DNA of 12,444 nt from Opitutaceae bacterium. Lineage in GTDB: Bacteria > Verrucomicrobiota > Verrucomicrobiia > Opitutales > Opitutaceae. The translations under genes were made by a program, and so were the position numbers. Numbering within the stretch: the stretch's first letter is position 1; each line of letters begins with the position of its first letter. Below are positions 1 to 6,890 of this stretch, piece after piece. The notes beneath the pieces were generated by a model that saw only the letters and a program-made list of their open reading frames with translations, was not told the DNA's origin and did no database searches. The stretch spans positions 1 through 12,444 of the forward strand of contig JANXSC010000031.1 in the NCBI GenBank assembly GCA_025352845.1, given 5' to 3'.

Positions 1-1
1 C

Positions 2-1561
2 AACATCGGCGGCGGCGGCTTCATGCTCGTGCACCTCGCGGGCGACGGCACGCCCGGCGGCGCGCGCGACCTCGTGTTTGATTTCCGCGAGACGGCGCCG
101 GCGACCGCGACGCGCGACATGTATGTCGGCCCCGACGGCAAAGTGATGGAGGGCGCCGACTCTTCCGTCGTCGGCTGGCGCGCCAGCGGCGTGCCCGGCT
201 CCGTCGCGGGCTTCGCGCTCGCCCTCCAGAAAAACGGCTCCGGCAAACTCACTTGGGCCGAGGTCTGTGAGCCCGCGCGCCGCCTCGCCGCCGACGGCCA
301 TGTGGTCTCGCAGGGCAGTGCCGCGCTTTTCCGCGCCAACGCGCCGCACCTTGCGCAGTTCGCCGAGTCGAAAAAAATCTACCTGAAGGCCGGCGCGTTT
401 TGGAAAACCGGCGATCTCTGGCAACAACCCGATCTCGGCGCGACGTTTGCCCGGCTCCAGAAAAACGGCGCGCGCGAATTTTACGAGGGCGAGACCGCGC
501 GCCTCATCGCCGCCGCGATGAAAGAAAACGGCGGCACCCTCACGCTCGAGGATCTGAAGAACTACAAGGTCGCGGAGCGCACGCCCCTCCGCGGCGCCTA
601 CCGCGGCCACGATATCGTCACGATGCCGCCGCCCAGCTCCGGCGGCATCGCGCTGCTCCAGATGTTCGCGATGCTCGAACCGCACAATGTCGGAGCGCTC
701 GGCTCCAACTCCGCCGCGAAATACCACCTCTTCACCGAGGTGATGCGCCGCGCCTTCCGCGACCGCGCCGAGTATCTCGGCGATCCGGATTTCGTGAATG
801 TGCCCACCGCGCAGCTCCTCGATCGCGACTACCTGAAGCGGCGCATGGGCGATTTTTCCCCTACGCGCGCCACGCCCTCCGACAAAGTCGAGCCGGGCCT
901 CGGGCCGGTGAAAGTCTCTCAGCTCTCAACTTTCGGCCCTCAGCTTTTCGCCCACGAATCCACCGAGACGACGCACTTCAGCGTCGTCGACGCTGCGGGC
1001 AATGCCGTCGCCGTCACCTACACGCTCAACGGCGGCTTCGGCAGCGGCGTCACCATTCCCGGCACCGGCATTCTGATGAACAACGAAATGGACGACTTCA
1101 CCGCCAAGGTCGGGGTGAAAAACATGTTCGGCCTGCTCCAGGGCCCCGCCAACTCCATCGCGCCGGGCAAGCGCCCCCTCTCGTCGATGACGCCAACCTT
1201 CGTCACCAAGGACGGCAAACTCATCCTCGTCACCGGCAGCCCCGGCGGCCCGACGATCATCAACACCGTGCTGCAGGTGATCTCCAACGTCATCGACCAC
1301 GGCATGAGTGTCGCGCAGGCCGTCGAGGCCCCGCGCATTCACCACCAGTGGATGCCCGACACTCTCAGCTACGAGCGCAACGGCCTGAGCCCCGACACCG
1401 CCGCCATTCTGAAAAAACTCGGCCACGTCTTCAAGGAACGCGCCAGCTACGAAGGCTCCTACCAGGGCGATGCCGAGACGATCGCGATCGATCCGAAGAC
1501 GAATCTCCGCCTCGGCGCCGCCGATCCGCGGAAGTCGGATGCGAAAGCCGTCGGCTATTGA
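2..1561 (+). CDS. ggt: Gamma-glutamyltransferase (GGT), 5'-truncated by the window edge
   Basis: This enzyme cleaves the gamma-glutamyl bond of glutathione and related compounds and passes it to water or an amino acid. In Gram-negative bacteria it is usually periplasmic. The frame is open from base 2, so the internal Met at 23 is not the start. The first visible residues are the GGT signature NIGGGGFMLVH, which implies that roughly 75 N-terminal residues, including any signal peptide, lie outside the window. Family residues present are the substrate Arg in FRETAP, the autoprocessing and catalytic Thr of TTHFSVVD (codon 968-970), TYTLN, the Asp of NNEMDDF, PLSSMTP and GSPGG. The enzyme should therefore self-cleave into two subunits and be active. 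The segment just before the cleavage Thr (about 914-955) is less GC-rich and repetitive. The gene converges on the ALDH-like gene at 1739. Family assignment is certain; the substrate is not visible. Confidence 0.96.
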   Translation, partial: NIGGGGFMLVHLAGDGTPGGARDLVFDFRETAPATATRDMYVGPDGKVMEGADSSVVGWRASGVPGSVAGFALALQKNGSGKLTWAEVCEPARRLAADGHVVSQGSAALFRANAPHLAQFAESKKIYLKAGAFWKTGDLWQQPDLGATFARLQKNGAREFYEGETARLIAAAMKENGGTLTLEDLKNYKVAERTPLRGAYRGHDIVTMPPPSSGGIALLQMFAMLEPHNVGALGSNSAAKYHLFTEVMRRAFRDRAEYLGDPDFVNVPTAQLLDRDYLKRRMGDFSPTRATPSDKVEPGLGPVKVSQLSTFGPQLFAHESTETTHFSVVDAAGNAVAVTYTLNGGFGSGVTIPGTGILMNNEMDDFTAKVGVKNMFGLLQGPANSIAPGKRPLSSMTPTFVTKDGKLILVTGSPGGPTIINTVLQVISNVIDHGMSVAQAVEAPRIHHQWMPDTLSYERNGLSPDTAAILKKLGHVFKERASYEGSYQGDAETIAIDPKTNLRLGAADPRKSDAKAVGY

Positions 1562-1589
1562 TCGCCGCGTTTTCGAAGGCGTGGCGTCA

Positions 1590-1693
1590 GCATAGCCGCG
1601 AGCGCCAGCGAGTGGCCCGTTGGCGCTGGCTTGAGTAGGTCAGCTCCCTCGCGAGCGCGGCTTGGGCGCGCGCAAGCGCGCTGGCCTACTCAA
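1590..1693. repeat. Composite inverted-repeat element between convergent genes
   Basis: The gap between the convergent stops of GGT (1561) and the ALDH-like gene (1739) is 177 bp and holds no gene. Positions 1631-1644 (TTGAGTAGGTCAGC) pair with 1680-1693 (GCTGGCCTACTCAA), 13 of 14 complementary. The interior is GC-rich and has a smaller dyad (GCTT...AAGC). A further 7-bp stem, AGCGCCA/TGGCGCT, lies just upstream at about 1599-1627. No T-tract follows, so this looks more like a REP-type structural repeat that could also stop transcription from both sides than a classical intrinsic terminator. Confidence 0.6.
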
Positions 1694-1738
1694 AACGTAT
1701 TTTGGAGACACCCCCGATCCAATCACGCTACCGCACCC

Positions 1739-2602
1739 TCACGCCCCGATCGGGTGCCACGTGGTCTTGAACTCGAGCGTATCACGGATCGCGTCGAGGT
1801 TTTGCGATGATTCCGCCAGCCAGTTGGTCTCGCTATCGGCGAAGCGCACGCGCTTCACACTTTCGGCGGCGCCAAGGCGGAGGGCCCTGCGCTCTTCGGC
1901 CGACACGCCCGCCGCGCTGATCGCGCGCAGGTGCGTGTGCGTGGCGAAGGTCGGCACGAGCTCCTTGCGGAAACCCGTGAGGATATTGACCACGCCGCCC
2001 GGCAGGTCGGAGGTCGCGAGCATCTCGCCAAACAGGATCGCGGGATACGGGACGGATTCGGAGGCCAGTGCCACCACGGTGTTGCCGCTCACGATCGCCG
2101 GCGCGATCAACGAAATCAACGGCAACAGCGGGGGCCGATCCGGCGCAATTAGGCCAACCACGCCCATCGGCTCGGTGACGGTGAAATTGAAATAGGGCGC
2201 AGCCACCGGGTTCACGTTGCCGAGGAGCTGCTCATACTTGTCCGCCCACCCCGCGTAGTAGATCAACCGATCGACTGCGGTATCGACCGCCTTCGTCACG
2301 AGCGCCTTCGGCCCGCCGAGCGTGACGTGCACATCGATCATTTCCTTGCGCCGCGCCTCCAGCATCTCGCCGAGGCGATAAAGAATCTGACCGCGATTGT
2401 ATGCCGTGCGTTTCGCCCAGCCGGGTCCGGCCTTCGCGGCGGCCTCGACGGCGTTGCGCAGATCCTTGCGCGTGCACTGCGGGATGTTGGCGAAGAAATT
2501 TCCCGCCTCGTCCTTGATCGGAAACGTGCGCCCACTCTCGGAGCGGATGAACGCGCCGCCGACGTAGGGCTTCGGGGTCTTGGTGATGGGGAGACGGGAC
2601 AT
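1739..2602 (-). CDS. Truncated, catalytically dead aldehyde dehydrogenase homologue (ALDH16 C-terminal-domain-like)
   Basis: The 287-aa protein is homologous to the N-terminal and NAD-binding part of ALDH enzymes (usually about 480-500 aa) and ends before the region that holds the catalytic Cys. Residues 110-205 align with ALDH, for example YYAGWADKYEQLLG, EPMGVVGLIAP, GNTVV and DLPGGVVNILTG. The catalytic Asn motif PWNFPL is replaced by PDRPPL (154-159). GSTEVG is absent and the Glu of LELGG is lost (SVKRVRFADS, 248-257). The only Cys is at 43. The tail LEFKTTWHPIGA looks like a genuine terminus, so this is probably not a decay fragment. It lies 102 bp downstream of a full ALDH in the same direction. 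Known ALDH16 proteins fuse an ALDH to a non-catalytic ALDH-like domain, and this gene resembles that second domain as a separate protein. A structural or dimerisation role is inferred. The ATG at 2602 has no Shine-Dalgarno site. Confidence 0.85.
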   Translation of the reverse strand: MSRLPITKTPKPYVGGAFIRSESGRTFPIKDEAGNFFANIPQCTRKDLRNAVEAAAKAGPGWAKRTAYNRGQILYRLGEMLEARRKEMIDVHVTLGGPKALVTKAVDTAVDRLIYYAGWADKYEQLLGNVNPVAAPYFNFTVTEPMGVVGLIAPDRPPLLPLISLIAPAIVSGNTVVALASESVPYPAILFGEMLATSDLPGGVVNILTGFRKELVPTFATHTHLRAISAAGVSAEERRALRLGAAESVKRVRFADSETNWLAESSQNLDAIRDTLEFKTTWHPIGA

Positions 2603-2617
2603 GAAACAGGGAGGATT

Positions 2618-2693
2618 AATTCAGAAACCAGAAAGCCATGAACTAGGAGTTCGGTTCCGGATTTCTGATTTCTGGTTTTCTGGCTTCTGAATT
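2618..2693. repeat. Imperfect inverted repeat between the two ALDH genes
   Basis: Positions 2618-2637 and 2674-2693 are 20-nt arms complementary at 18 of 20 positions. They are built from CAGAAA/TTTCTG units with further TTTCTGATTTCTGG repetition inside the right half. A small palindrome GAACTAGGAGTTC sits near the centre. The element is AT-rich compared with the flanking genes and fills almost the whole gap. It would fold into a long hairpin in the mRNA between the catalytic and non-catalytic ALDH cistrons, so it may affect mRNA stability or the ratio of the two products. Confidence 0.65.
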
Positions 2694-2704
2694 CCTTCGG
2701 ATTG

Positions 2705-4204
2705 TTAAACGAGTTTGCAGTAGTCGAGCAGCCCTTGCCGGCCGCCCTCTCGGCCGAAGCCGCTTTCCTTGTAGCCGCCAAAGGGCGAGGTCGGATCGAA
2801 TTTGTTGTAGGTGTTCGCCCACACGACGCCGGCTTTCAGCTCGGTGGACATCTTCAGGATGCGCGAGCCCTTGTCGGTCCACACGCCGGCGCTGAGGCCG
2901 TAGGCGGTGTTGTTCGCCTTCTCGATCGCTTCATCGACGGTGCGGAAAGTGAGGATGCTCAGCACCGGCCCGAAAATCTCCTCGCGCGCGATGCGGTGGC
3001 TCATGCTCACGCCCGAAAAAATCGTCGGGCGGAAATAAAAACCCTTCGACGGCAGCTTGCACGCGGGCTGAAACAGCTCCGCGCCTTCCTTCACGCCGCT
3101 CGCGACCATCGCGGTGATCTTGTTGAGCTGCTCGCGCGAATTGATCGCGCCCACATCCGTGTTTTTATCGATCGGATCGCCGACACGGAGAACCTTGATG
3201 CGGTTCTTGAGCTTCGCGAGCACCTGCTCCGCGACCGGCTCATGCACCAGCAGCCGCGAACCGGCGCAGCACACGTGGCCTTGGTTAAAGAAAATTCCGT
3301 TGATGATGCCCTCAACGGCCTGATCGATCGGGGCGTCGTCGAAGACGATGTTCGCCGCCTTGCCGCCGAGTTCCATCGTCATCTTTTTCTCCGTGCCCGC
3401 GAGCGAGCGCATGATGATCTTGCCGACCTCGGTCGAGCCAGTGAACGCCACCTTCGCCGCGATCGGGTGCGACATCACCGCCGCGCCCGTCTCGCCCGCG
3501 CCGGTCACGAAATTCACGACGCCCGGCGGCAGGCCCGCATCCCGCAAAATCTCCGCGAGCTTCAGGCACGTGATCGAGGTCGTCTCGGCGGGCTTGAGCA
3601 CGACGCAGTTGCCCATCGCGAGCGCCGGCGCGATCTTCCACGCAAGCATCAGCAGCGGAAAATTCCACGGGATCACCTGTCCGACCACGCCGAGCGGCGC
3701 TATCCGGCGGCCCGGCGCGACATACTCCAACTTGTCGGCCCAACCGGCGTGGTAGAAAAAATGTGCGGCGGCCATCGGCACATCGAAATCGCGCGACTCC
3801 TTGATCGGTTTGCCACCGTCGAGTGTCTCCGCGACAGCGAACTCGCGCGCACGATCCTGCAACAGGCGCGCGATGCGGTAGAGATATTTCGCCCGCTCGC
3901 GGCCGGGCAGCTTGCCCCACGTCGTCTCGAAGGCGCGCTGCGCCGCGGCGTAGGCGGCATCGACATCGTCTCTGCCAGCGAGCGCGATCTCCGCGAGTTT
4001 CTGTTCGTTGGCCGGGTTGATGGAGTCGAAATATTTCCCCGACTTCGGCGCGACGAATTTGCCGTCGATGAAAAGATCGTAGCGCGGCTTGAGCTTCGGG
4101 TCGGCCGTCTCGGGCGCGGGATCGAATTCCCAGAGGTCGCCAAAAATCAGTTCGGGCGCGGGGCGCGACGGGCGGGTGGTTTTCTTCTCAGCTAGAGTGG
4201 GCAT
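2705..4204 (-). CDS. NAD(P)-dependent aldehyde dehydrogenase, catalytic subunit
   Basis: This 499-aa, full-length ALDH oxidises an aldehyde to the acid with NAD(P)+. All key residues are visible: PWNFP with catalytic Asn181, Lys204 in LKPAE, the cofactor loop GSTEVG (256-261), general-base Glu278 in MELGG, nucleophile Cys312 in GHVCCAGSR, and Glu409 in EEIFGP. It ends with FGGYKESGFGREGG and a short tail. The ATG at 4204 is preferred. A GTG at 4240 would add 12 residues but falls inside an intergenic repeat. There is no purine-rich ribosome site; CCTCCT lies 6 nt before the ATG. It sits 103 bp downstream of deoC and 102 bp upstream of the non-catalytic homologue. The context suggests oxidation of the acetaldehyde released by DeoC. 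The family is certain; the substrate is inferred from context. Confidence 0.95.
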   Translation of the reverse strand: MPTLAEKKTTRPSRPAPELIFGDLWEFDPAPETADPKLKPRYDLFIDGKFVAPKSGKYFDSINPANEQKLAEIALAGRDDVDAAYAAAQRAFETTWGKLPGRERAKYLYRIARLLQDRAREFAVAETLDGGKPIKESRDFDVPMAAAHFFYHAGWADKLEYVAPGRRIAPLGVVGQVIPWNFPLLMLAWKIAPALAMGNCVVLKPAETTSITCLKLAEILRDAGLPPGVVNFVTGAGETGAAVMSHPIAAKVAFTGSTEVGKIIMRSLAGTEKKMTMELGGKAANIVFDDAPIDQAVEGIINGIFFNQGHVCCAGSRLLVHEPVAEQVLAKLKNRIKVLRVGDPIDKNTDVGAINSREQLNKITAMVASGVKEGAELFQPACKLPSKGFYFRPTIFSGVSMSHRIAREEIFGPVLSILTFRTVDEAIEKANNTAYGLSAGVWTDKGSRILKMSTELKAGVVWANTYNKFDPTSPFGGYKESGFGREGGRQGLLDYCKLV

Positions 4205-4221
4205 GGCTTTAGGAGGAACCA

Positions 4222-4297
4222 CGAATGGACACGAATGCACACGAATCCATCGGCGGATTGAACGTGTTTTTCATTCGTGTCTATTCGTGTCCATTCG
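4222..4297. repeat. ACACGAATGG-type repeat forming a long hairpin, between deoC and ALDH
   Basis: Three roughly 10-nt units with core CACGAAT (4220-4250) are followed, after a 26-nt loop, by three units with core ATTCGTG (4273-4297). The arms 4222-4246 and 4273-4297 are complementary at 23 of 25 positions. The element occupies most of the 103-bp gap between the deoC stop and the ALDH start and is AT-richer than the coding DNA. From memory, arrays built on TTCGTGTCCATTCGTG are common in Verrucomicrobiota and Planctomycetota genomes; I could not check this. Confidence 0.75.
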
Positions 4298-4307
4298 GGA
4301 TTGAAAA

Positions 4308-5252
4308 TCAGTAGCTCTCGGCGGCTTCGCTGAAATAATACGGCGCCTGGTAGGCCCCGGTCTTTTCCTTTTCGAGTTGGCGCAAGAGATCGTTCAGCAG
4401 CGAACTCGCGCCGAAGCGATAGCGCTCGTTGGTGAGCCAGGCGTCGCCCAGCGTTTCCTTCACGGCGATGAGAAATTGCAGCGACTGCTTCGCGGTGCGG
4501 ATGCCGCCGGCGGGCTTCATCCCGATCGCGATGCCCGTGTCCAAATAGAAATCGCGGATGGCCTCGATCATCACCTGATTGTTGCCGAGCGTGGCGTTAA
4601 GCGAGGTCTTGCCGGTGCTCGTCTTGATGAAGTCGCCCTCGCGGATTACGCGCATCGCCAGGAAGGACGCGGCGCGGATGCTGTCGTAGGTTTCGAGTTC
4701 GCTCACCTCGAGGATCACTTTGAGCGCCGCATCGCCGCACGCCTCGACGACCGCGGAAATTTCATCCTGCATCAGGCCGAACTCGCCCGCGAGAAACGCC
4801 CCGCGGTTAATCACCATGTCGATCTCGTCCGCGCCGTCGGCGACGGCGGCCTTCACCTCGGCGAGGCGCGTGCGGAGCGGCGCCTGCCCGCTGGGAAACG
4901 CGGTCGCGACCGACGCGATGCGCACGCCGGTGTCGCTGCCGAGCGCCTTGCGGGCATGCCGCACCATCGAGGGATAGACGCACACCGCCGCCACCTGCGG
5001 CGCGCCGAGATCAGCGTCGTGTGGTTGCAGCGCCTTCTGACAGAGCGAGGCGACCTTGCCCGGCGTGTCCTTCCCCTCGAGCGTCGTGAGATCGACCATC
5101 GAGGTGGCGAGTTTCAGGCCCTTCACCTTCGATGCCTTCTTGATCGAGCGCGTGGTGTATTTCGCGACGCGCTCCTCGACGCCGACGGCATCGACGGTGC
5201 CGACTTCATCGAACAACCGCACCAGCGCGGCGTGTGGAGTTTTAGCCAACAT
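4308..5252 (-). CDS. deoC: Deoxyribose-phosphate aldolase
   Basis: This cytoplasmic class I aldolase splits 2-deoxy-D-ribose 5-phosphate into glyceraldehyde 3-phosphate and acetaldehyde, the last step of deoxynucleoside catabolism. The 314-aa protein carries the Schiff-base Lys210 in DFIKTSTGK, the second active-site Lys246 in GMKPAGGIRT, and Asp145 in DEIDMVIN. It ends in Tyr, like the functionally important C-terminal Tyr of the E. coli enzyme. Its length matches the longer DERA class rather than the roughly 259-aa E. coli form. The frame stays open upstream to 5663, but that part is antisense to the next gene and lacks DeoC similarity. The ATG at 5252 matches the protein start best. A strong AGGAGG at 5277-5272 is 19 nt from this ATG and only 1 nt from an in-frame GTG at 5270, so the exact start is uncertain. 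It is probably the first gene of deoC-ALDH-ALDH-like. Confidence 0.94.
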   Translation of the reverse strand: MLAKTPHAALVRLFDEVGTVDAVGVEERVAKYTTRSIKKASKVKGLKLATSMVDLTTLEGKDTPGKVASLCQKALQPHDADLGAPQVAAVCVYPSMVRHARKALGSDTGVRIASVATAFPSGQAPLRTRLAEVKAAVADGADEIDMVINRGAFLAGEFGLMQDEISAVVEACGDAALKVILEVSELETYDSIRAASFLAMRVIREGDFIKTSTGKTSLNATLGNNQVMIEAIRDFYLDTGIAIGMKPAGGIRTAKQSLQFLIAVKETLGDAWLTNERYRFGASSLLNDLLRQLEKEKTGAYQAPYYFSEAAESY

Positions 5253-5351
5253 GCCGCCGACTATCGCCACTCCTCCTCTGAAAACAAACGAAAACTCCCG
5301 CCGGCGCCGCCGGGATTGCGTCGCTCCAACGACCCGACATCGTGGGCGCTC
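5253..5351. promoter_or_regulatory. Divergent promoter region between deoC and the secreted propeller-like gene
   Basis: This 99-bp spacer separates two divergent starts, so both promoters must lie in it or in the adjacent coding ends. On the minus strand it has an AGGAGG at 5277-5272, the clearest Shine-Dalgarno sequence I noticed ahead of a gene here. I could not assign -35 and -10 boxes with confidence. Confidence 0.4.
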
Positions 5352-6293
5352 GTGTCCCGCCTCGCCTCCACGCTCTCCATCCGCTTCGCCGTCGCGGCGG
5401 TTTGCCTCATCTCCGTCGCGGGTCCGTTCGCCGCCGAGCTGTCCTACACCGGACCCGAGGAAGCCGGCCAGCTTGAAGCGCCGCCGCGGATGGAGACGAG
5501 CGGACTCGCCGCCTCGAAACGGACCCCTGACCTCCTTTGGACCCACGACGACAGCGGCGGGGCCGCATCGCTCTACGCAGTCACGACCACGGGAAAGTTC
5601 GTCGGCACGCTCCACCTGCGTGGCGTGCACAACGAGGATTGGGAGGACATCGCCTCCTACCAACTGGACGGCAAAGCCTGGCTGCTAGTCGGCGACGTCG
5701 GCGACAACGATGCGAAACGCAAAACCGTCGCACTCCACCTCGTCGAGGAGCCATCGCGCGGCCAGCTCAAACCCGACACCGAACTCCGCGTGCGCCCGGA
5801 CCGCACCATCACCGTGCGCTACGAAGACGGCCCGCGTGACTGCGAGAGCGTCGCCGTCGATCCGGTGGAGGGCATGATCTACCTGCTTACCAAGCGCGAC
5901 GATCCGCCGCGGCTCTACCGCGTGCCACTGTCCGCCCCGGACACCGGCGTGCAAGTCGCGCGCTTCGTCCGCAAGGTCCCCGCCGTGATCGGCAAGTCCT
6001 CAATCGACACGATGATCAAAAGGGTCGTCGGCAAGAAATTCTCGTGGCCGACCGGAATGGATTTTTCCGCCGATGGCCGCGCCGCCGTCGTGCTCACCTA
6101 TGGCGAACCACTGGTCTTCGCGCGTAAAGTCGGCGAGTCGTGGGCCGACGCCTTTGGCCGCGCCCCGGTGCGGCTGCCCTTTCCGAATCTGCCGCAGGCC
6201 GAGGCGGTTTGTTTTTCCGCAGATGGCCGCACGATCTTTGTCGCCTCGGAGACGACCCGGACCTTCGTCCGCTACGACTTAGAAAAGAAGTGA
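5352..6293 (+). CDS. Secreted protein of unknown function, beta-propeller-like, with DWEDIA motif
   Basis: The 313-aa protein starts with an apparent Sec signal peptide (about 1-28: Arg residues, then a hydrophobic stretch, then GPFAA before EL). The mature part is rich in short repeats typical of beta-propeller blades: DLLWTHDDSGGAASLYAV (60-77), GTLHL, GVHNEDWEDIA (91-101), GDVGDND (114-120), ESVAVDPVEGMIYLLTKRD (165-183), and two FSADGR blade motifs (238-243 and 288-293). The acidic loops could bind metal. I recognise the pattern as a recurring family of uncharacterised secreted proteins but know no function. The start is the GTG at 5352, chosen because it gives a complete signal peptide. 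A TTG at 5316 would add 12 residues, and the first in-frame ATG (Met47) would lose the signal. The gene is divergent from deoC; a functional link is not shown. Confidence 0.8.
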   Translation: MSRLASTLSIRFAVAAVCLISVAGPFAAELSYTGPEEAGQLEAPPRMETSGLAASKRTPDLLWTHDDSGGAASLYAVTTTGKFVGTLHLRGVHNEDWEDIASYQLDGKAWLLVGDVGDNDAKRKTVALHLVEEPSRGQLKPDTELRVRPDRTITVRYEDGPRDCESVAVDPVEGMIYLLTKRDDPPRLYRVPLSAPDTGVQVARFVRKVPAVIGKSSIDTMIKRVVGKKFSWPTGMDFSADGRAAVVLTYGEPLVFARKVGESWADAFGRAPVRLPFPNLPQAEAVCFSADGRTIFVASETTRTFVRYDLEKK

Positions 6294-6403
6294 CCGCGCG
6301 TTCGGTCGCACGCGGGCTTGCCGCCAGCGGTATGCACGCGTTTCGTTTTGGTCCGGTCCTCGAATCTCCGGTAGCTCCAACCTCACTCCCTCCAAAACTC
6401 CCC

Positions 6404-6874
6404 ATGAAAAAAAACCTGCTCCGTCTCCTCGCCCTCCTCGTGCTGGCCCTCACCGCCGCCCACGCCGCCGATGACAAATTGATCGCCGCCGTCCGCGCCG
6501 CGGACGACGAGCGCGTCGCCGCTACCAAGGCCGGCGACCGCAAGCGCCTCGAGGCGATCTACTCGAAGGATCTCCACTACGCGCACTCCAGCGGCAAAAT
6601 CGACACCCAGGCCTCCTACATCGACTCGCTCGTGAAGCGCACGACCATCTACGAGAAATACGATTACCAGACCCGCGAGTTCCGCCCGGCCGGCCCCGGC
6701 ATCTTCCTCATGATCGCCCGCGTGCTCATCAACGCCACTGCCAACGGCCAAAAGATTTCCAACGATCTCAACATCCTCGCCGTGTGGCGCGAAGAGCAGG
6801 GCAAGTGGCGCTTCCTCGCGTGGCAGTCGTGCAAGAATCCGCCGGCGGATGCGGCGGCGGCGGCGAAAAAATAA
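6404..6874 (+). CDS. Small secreted NTF2-like (SnoaL/DUF4440-type) protein
   Basis: The 156-aa protein has a clear signal peptide, MKKNLLRLLALLVLALTAAHA, with predicted cleavage before ADDK. The mature domain starts with a helix (LIAAVRAADDERVAATKAGD) followed by LEAIYSKDLHYAHSSGKIDTQ, then beta strands ending in NILAVWREEQGKWRFLAWQ. This is the typical cone-shaped NTF2 layout of DUF4440/SnoaL-like proteins, which bind small ligands or are catalytically obscure. The C-terminus is an Ala/Lys-rich tail. The ATG at 6404 follows a C-rich leader with no Shine-Dalgarno site. It lies 110 bp after the propeller-like gene in the same direction and may be cotranscribed. The specific function is unknown. 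Confidence 0.85.
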   Translation: MKKNLLRLLALLVLALTAAHAADDKLIAAVRAADDERVAATKAGDRKRLEAIYSKDLHYAHSSGKIDTQASYIDSLVKRTTIYEKYDYQTREFRPAGPGIFLMIARVLINATANGQKISNDLNILAVWREEQGKWRFLAWQSCKNPPADAAAAAKK

Positions 6875-6890
6875 TCGTGGTGCTTAGAAC

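Noticed and set aside
400..1638. Second plus-strand frame over the GGT gene
   Set aside because: Arg/Pro-rich shadow; the GGT frame carries every family motif.
1739..2602. Short ALDH as a simple pseudogene fragment
   Set aside because: The frame is intact, active-site changes are clustered rather than random, and the C-terminus looks native and is in an operon with a full ALDH. A dedicated non-catalytic paralogue fits better.
2702..4195. Plus-strand open frame (497 codons) opposite the aldehyde dehydrogenase
   Set aside because: It is Arg/Ala/His-rich with no domain motifs and fully antisense to a certain ALDH gene. High GC suppresses stop codons in the mirror frame.
4377..5351. N-terminal extension of the propeller-like gene back to 4377
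   Set aside because: This part is antisense to deoC and compositionally biased. A signal peptide begins at the GTG at 5352.
5253..5663. N-terminal extension of DeoC up to 5663
   Set aside because: It overlaps the divergent gene and has no aldolase similarity; the DeoC family N-terminus begins around 5252.
6294..6403. Terminator between the propeller-like gene and the NTF2-like gene
   Set aside because: Only a weak CCGCG...CGCGG dyad (about 6294-6316) with no T-tract; not enough to call.
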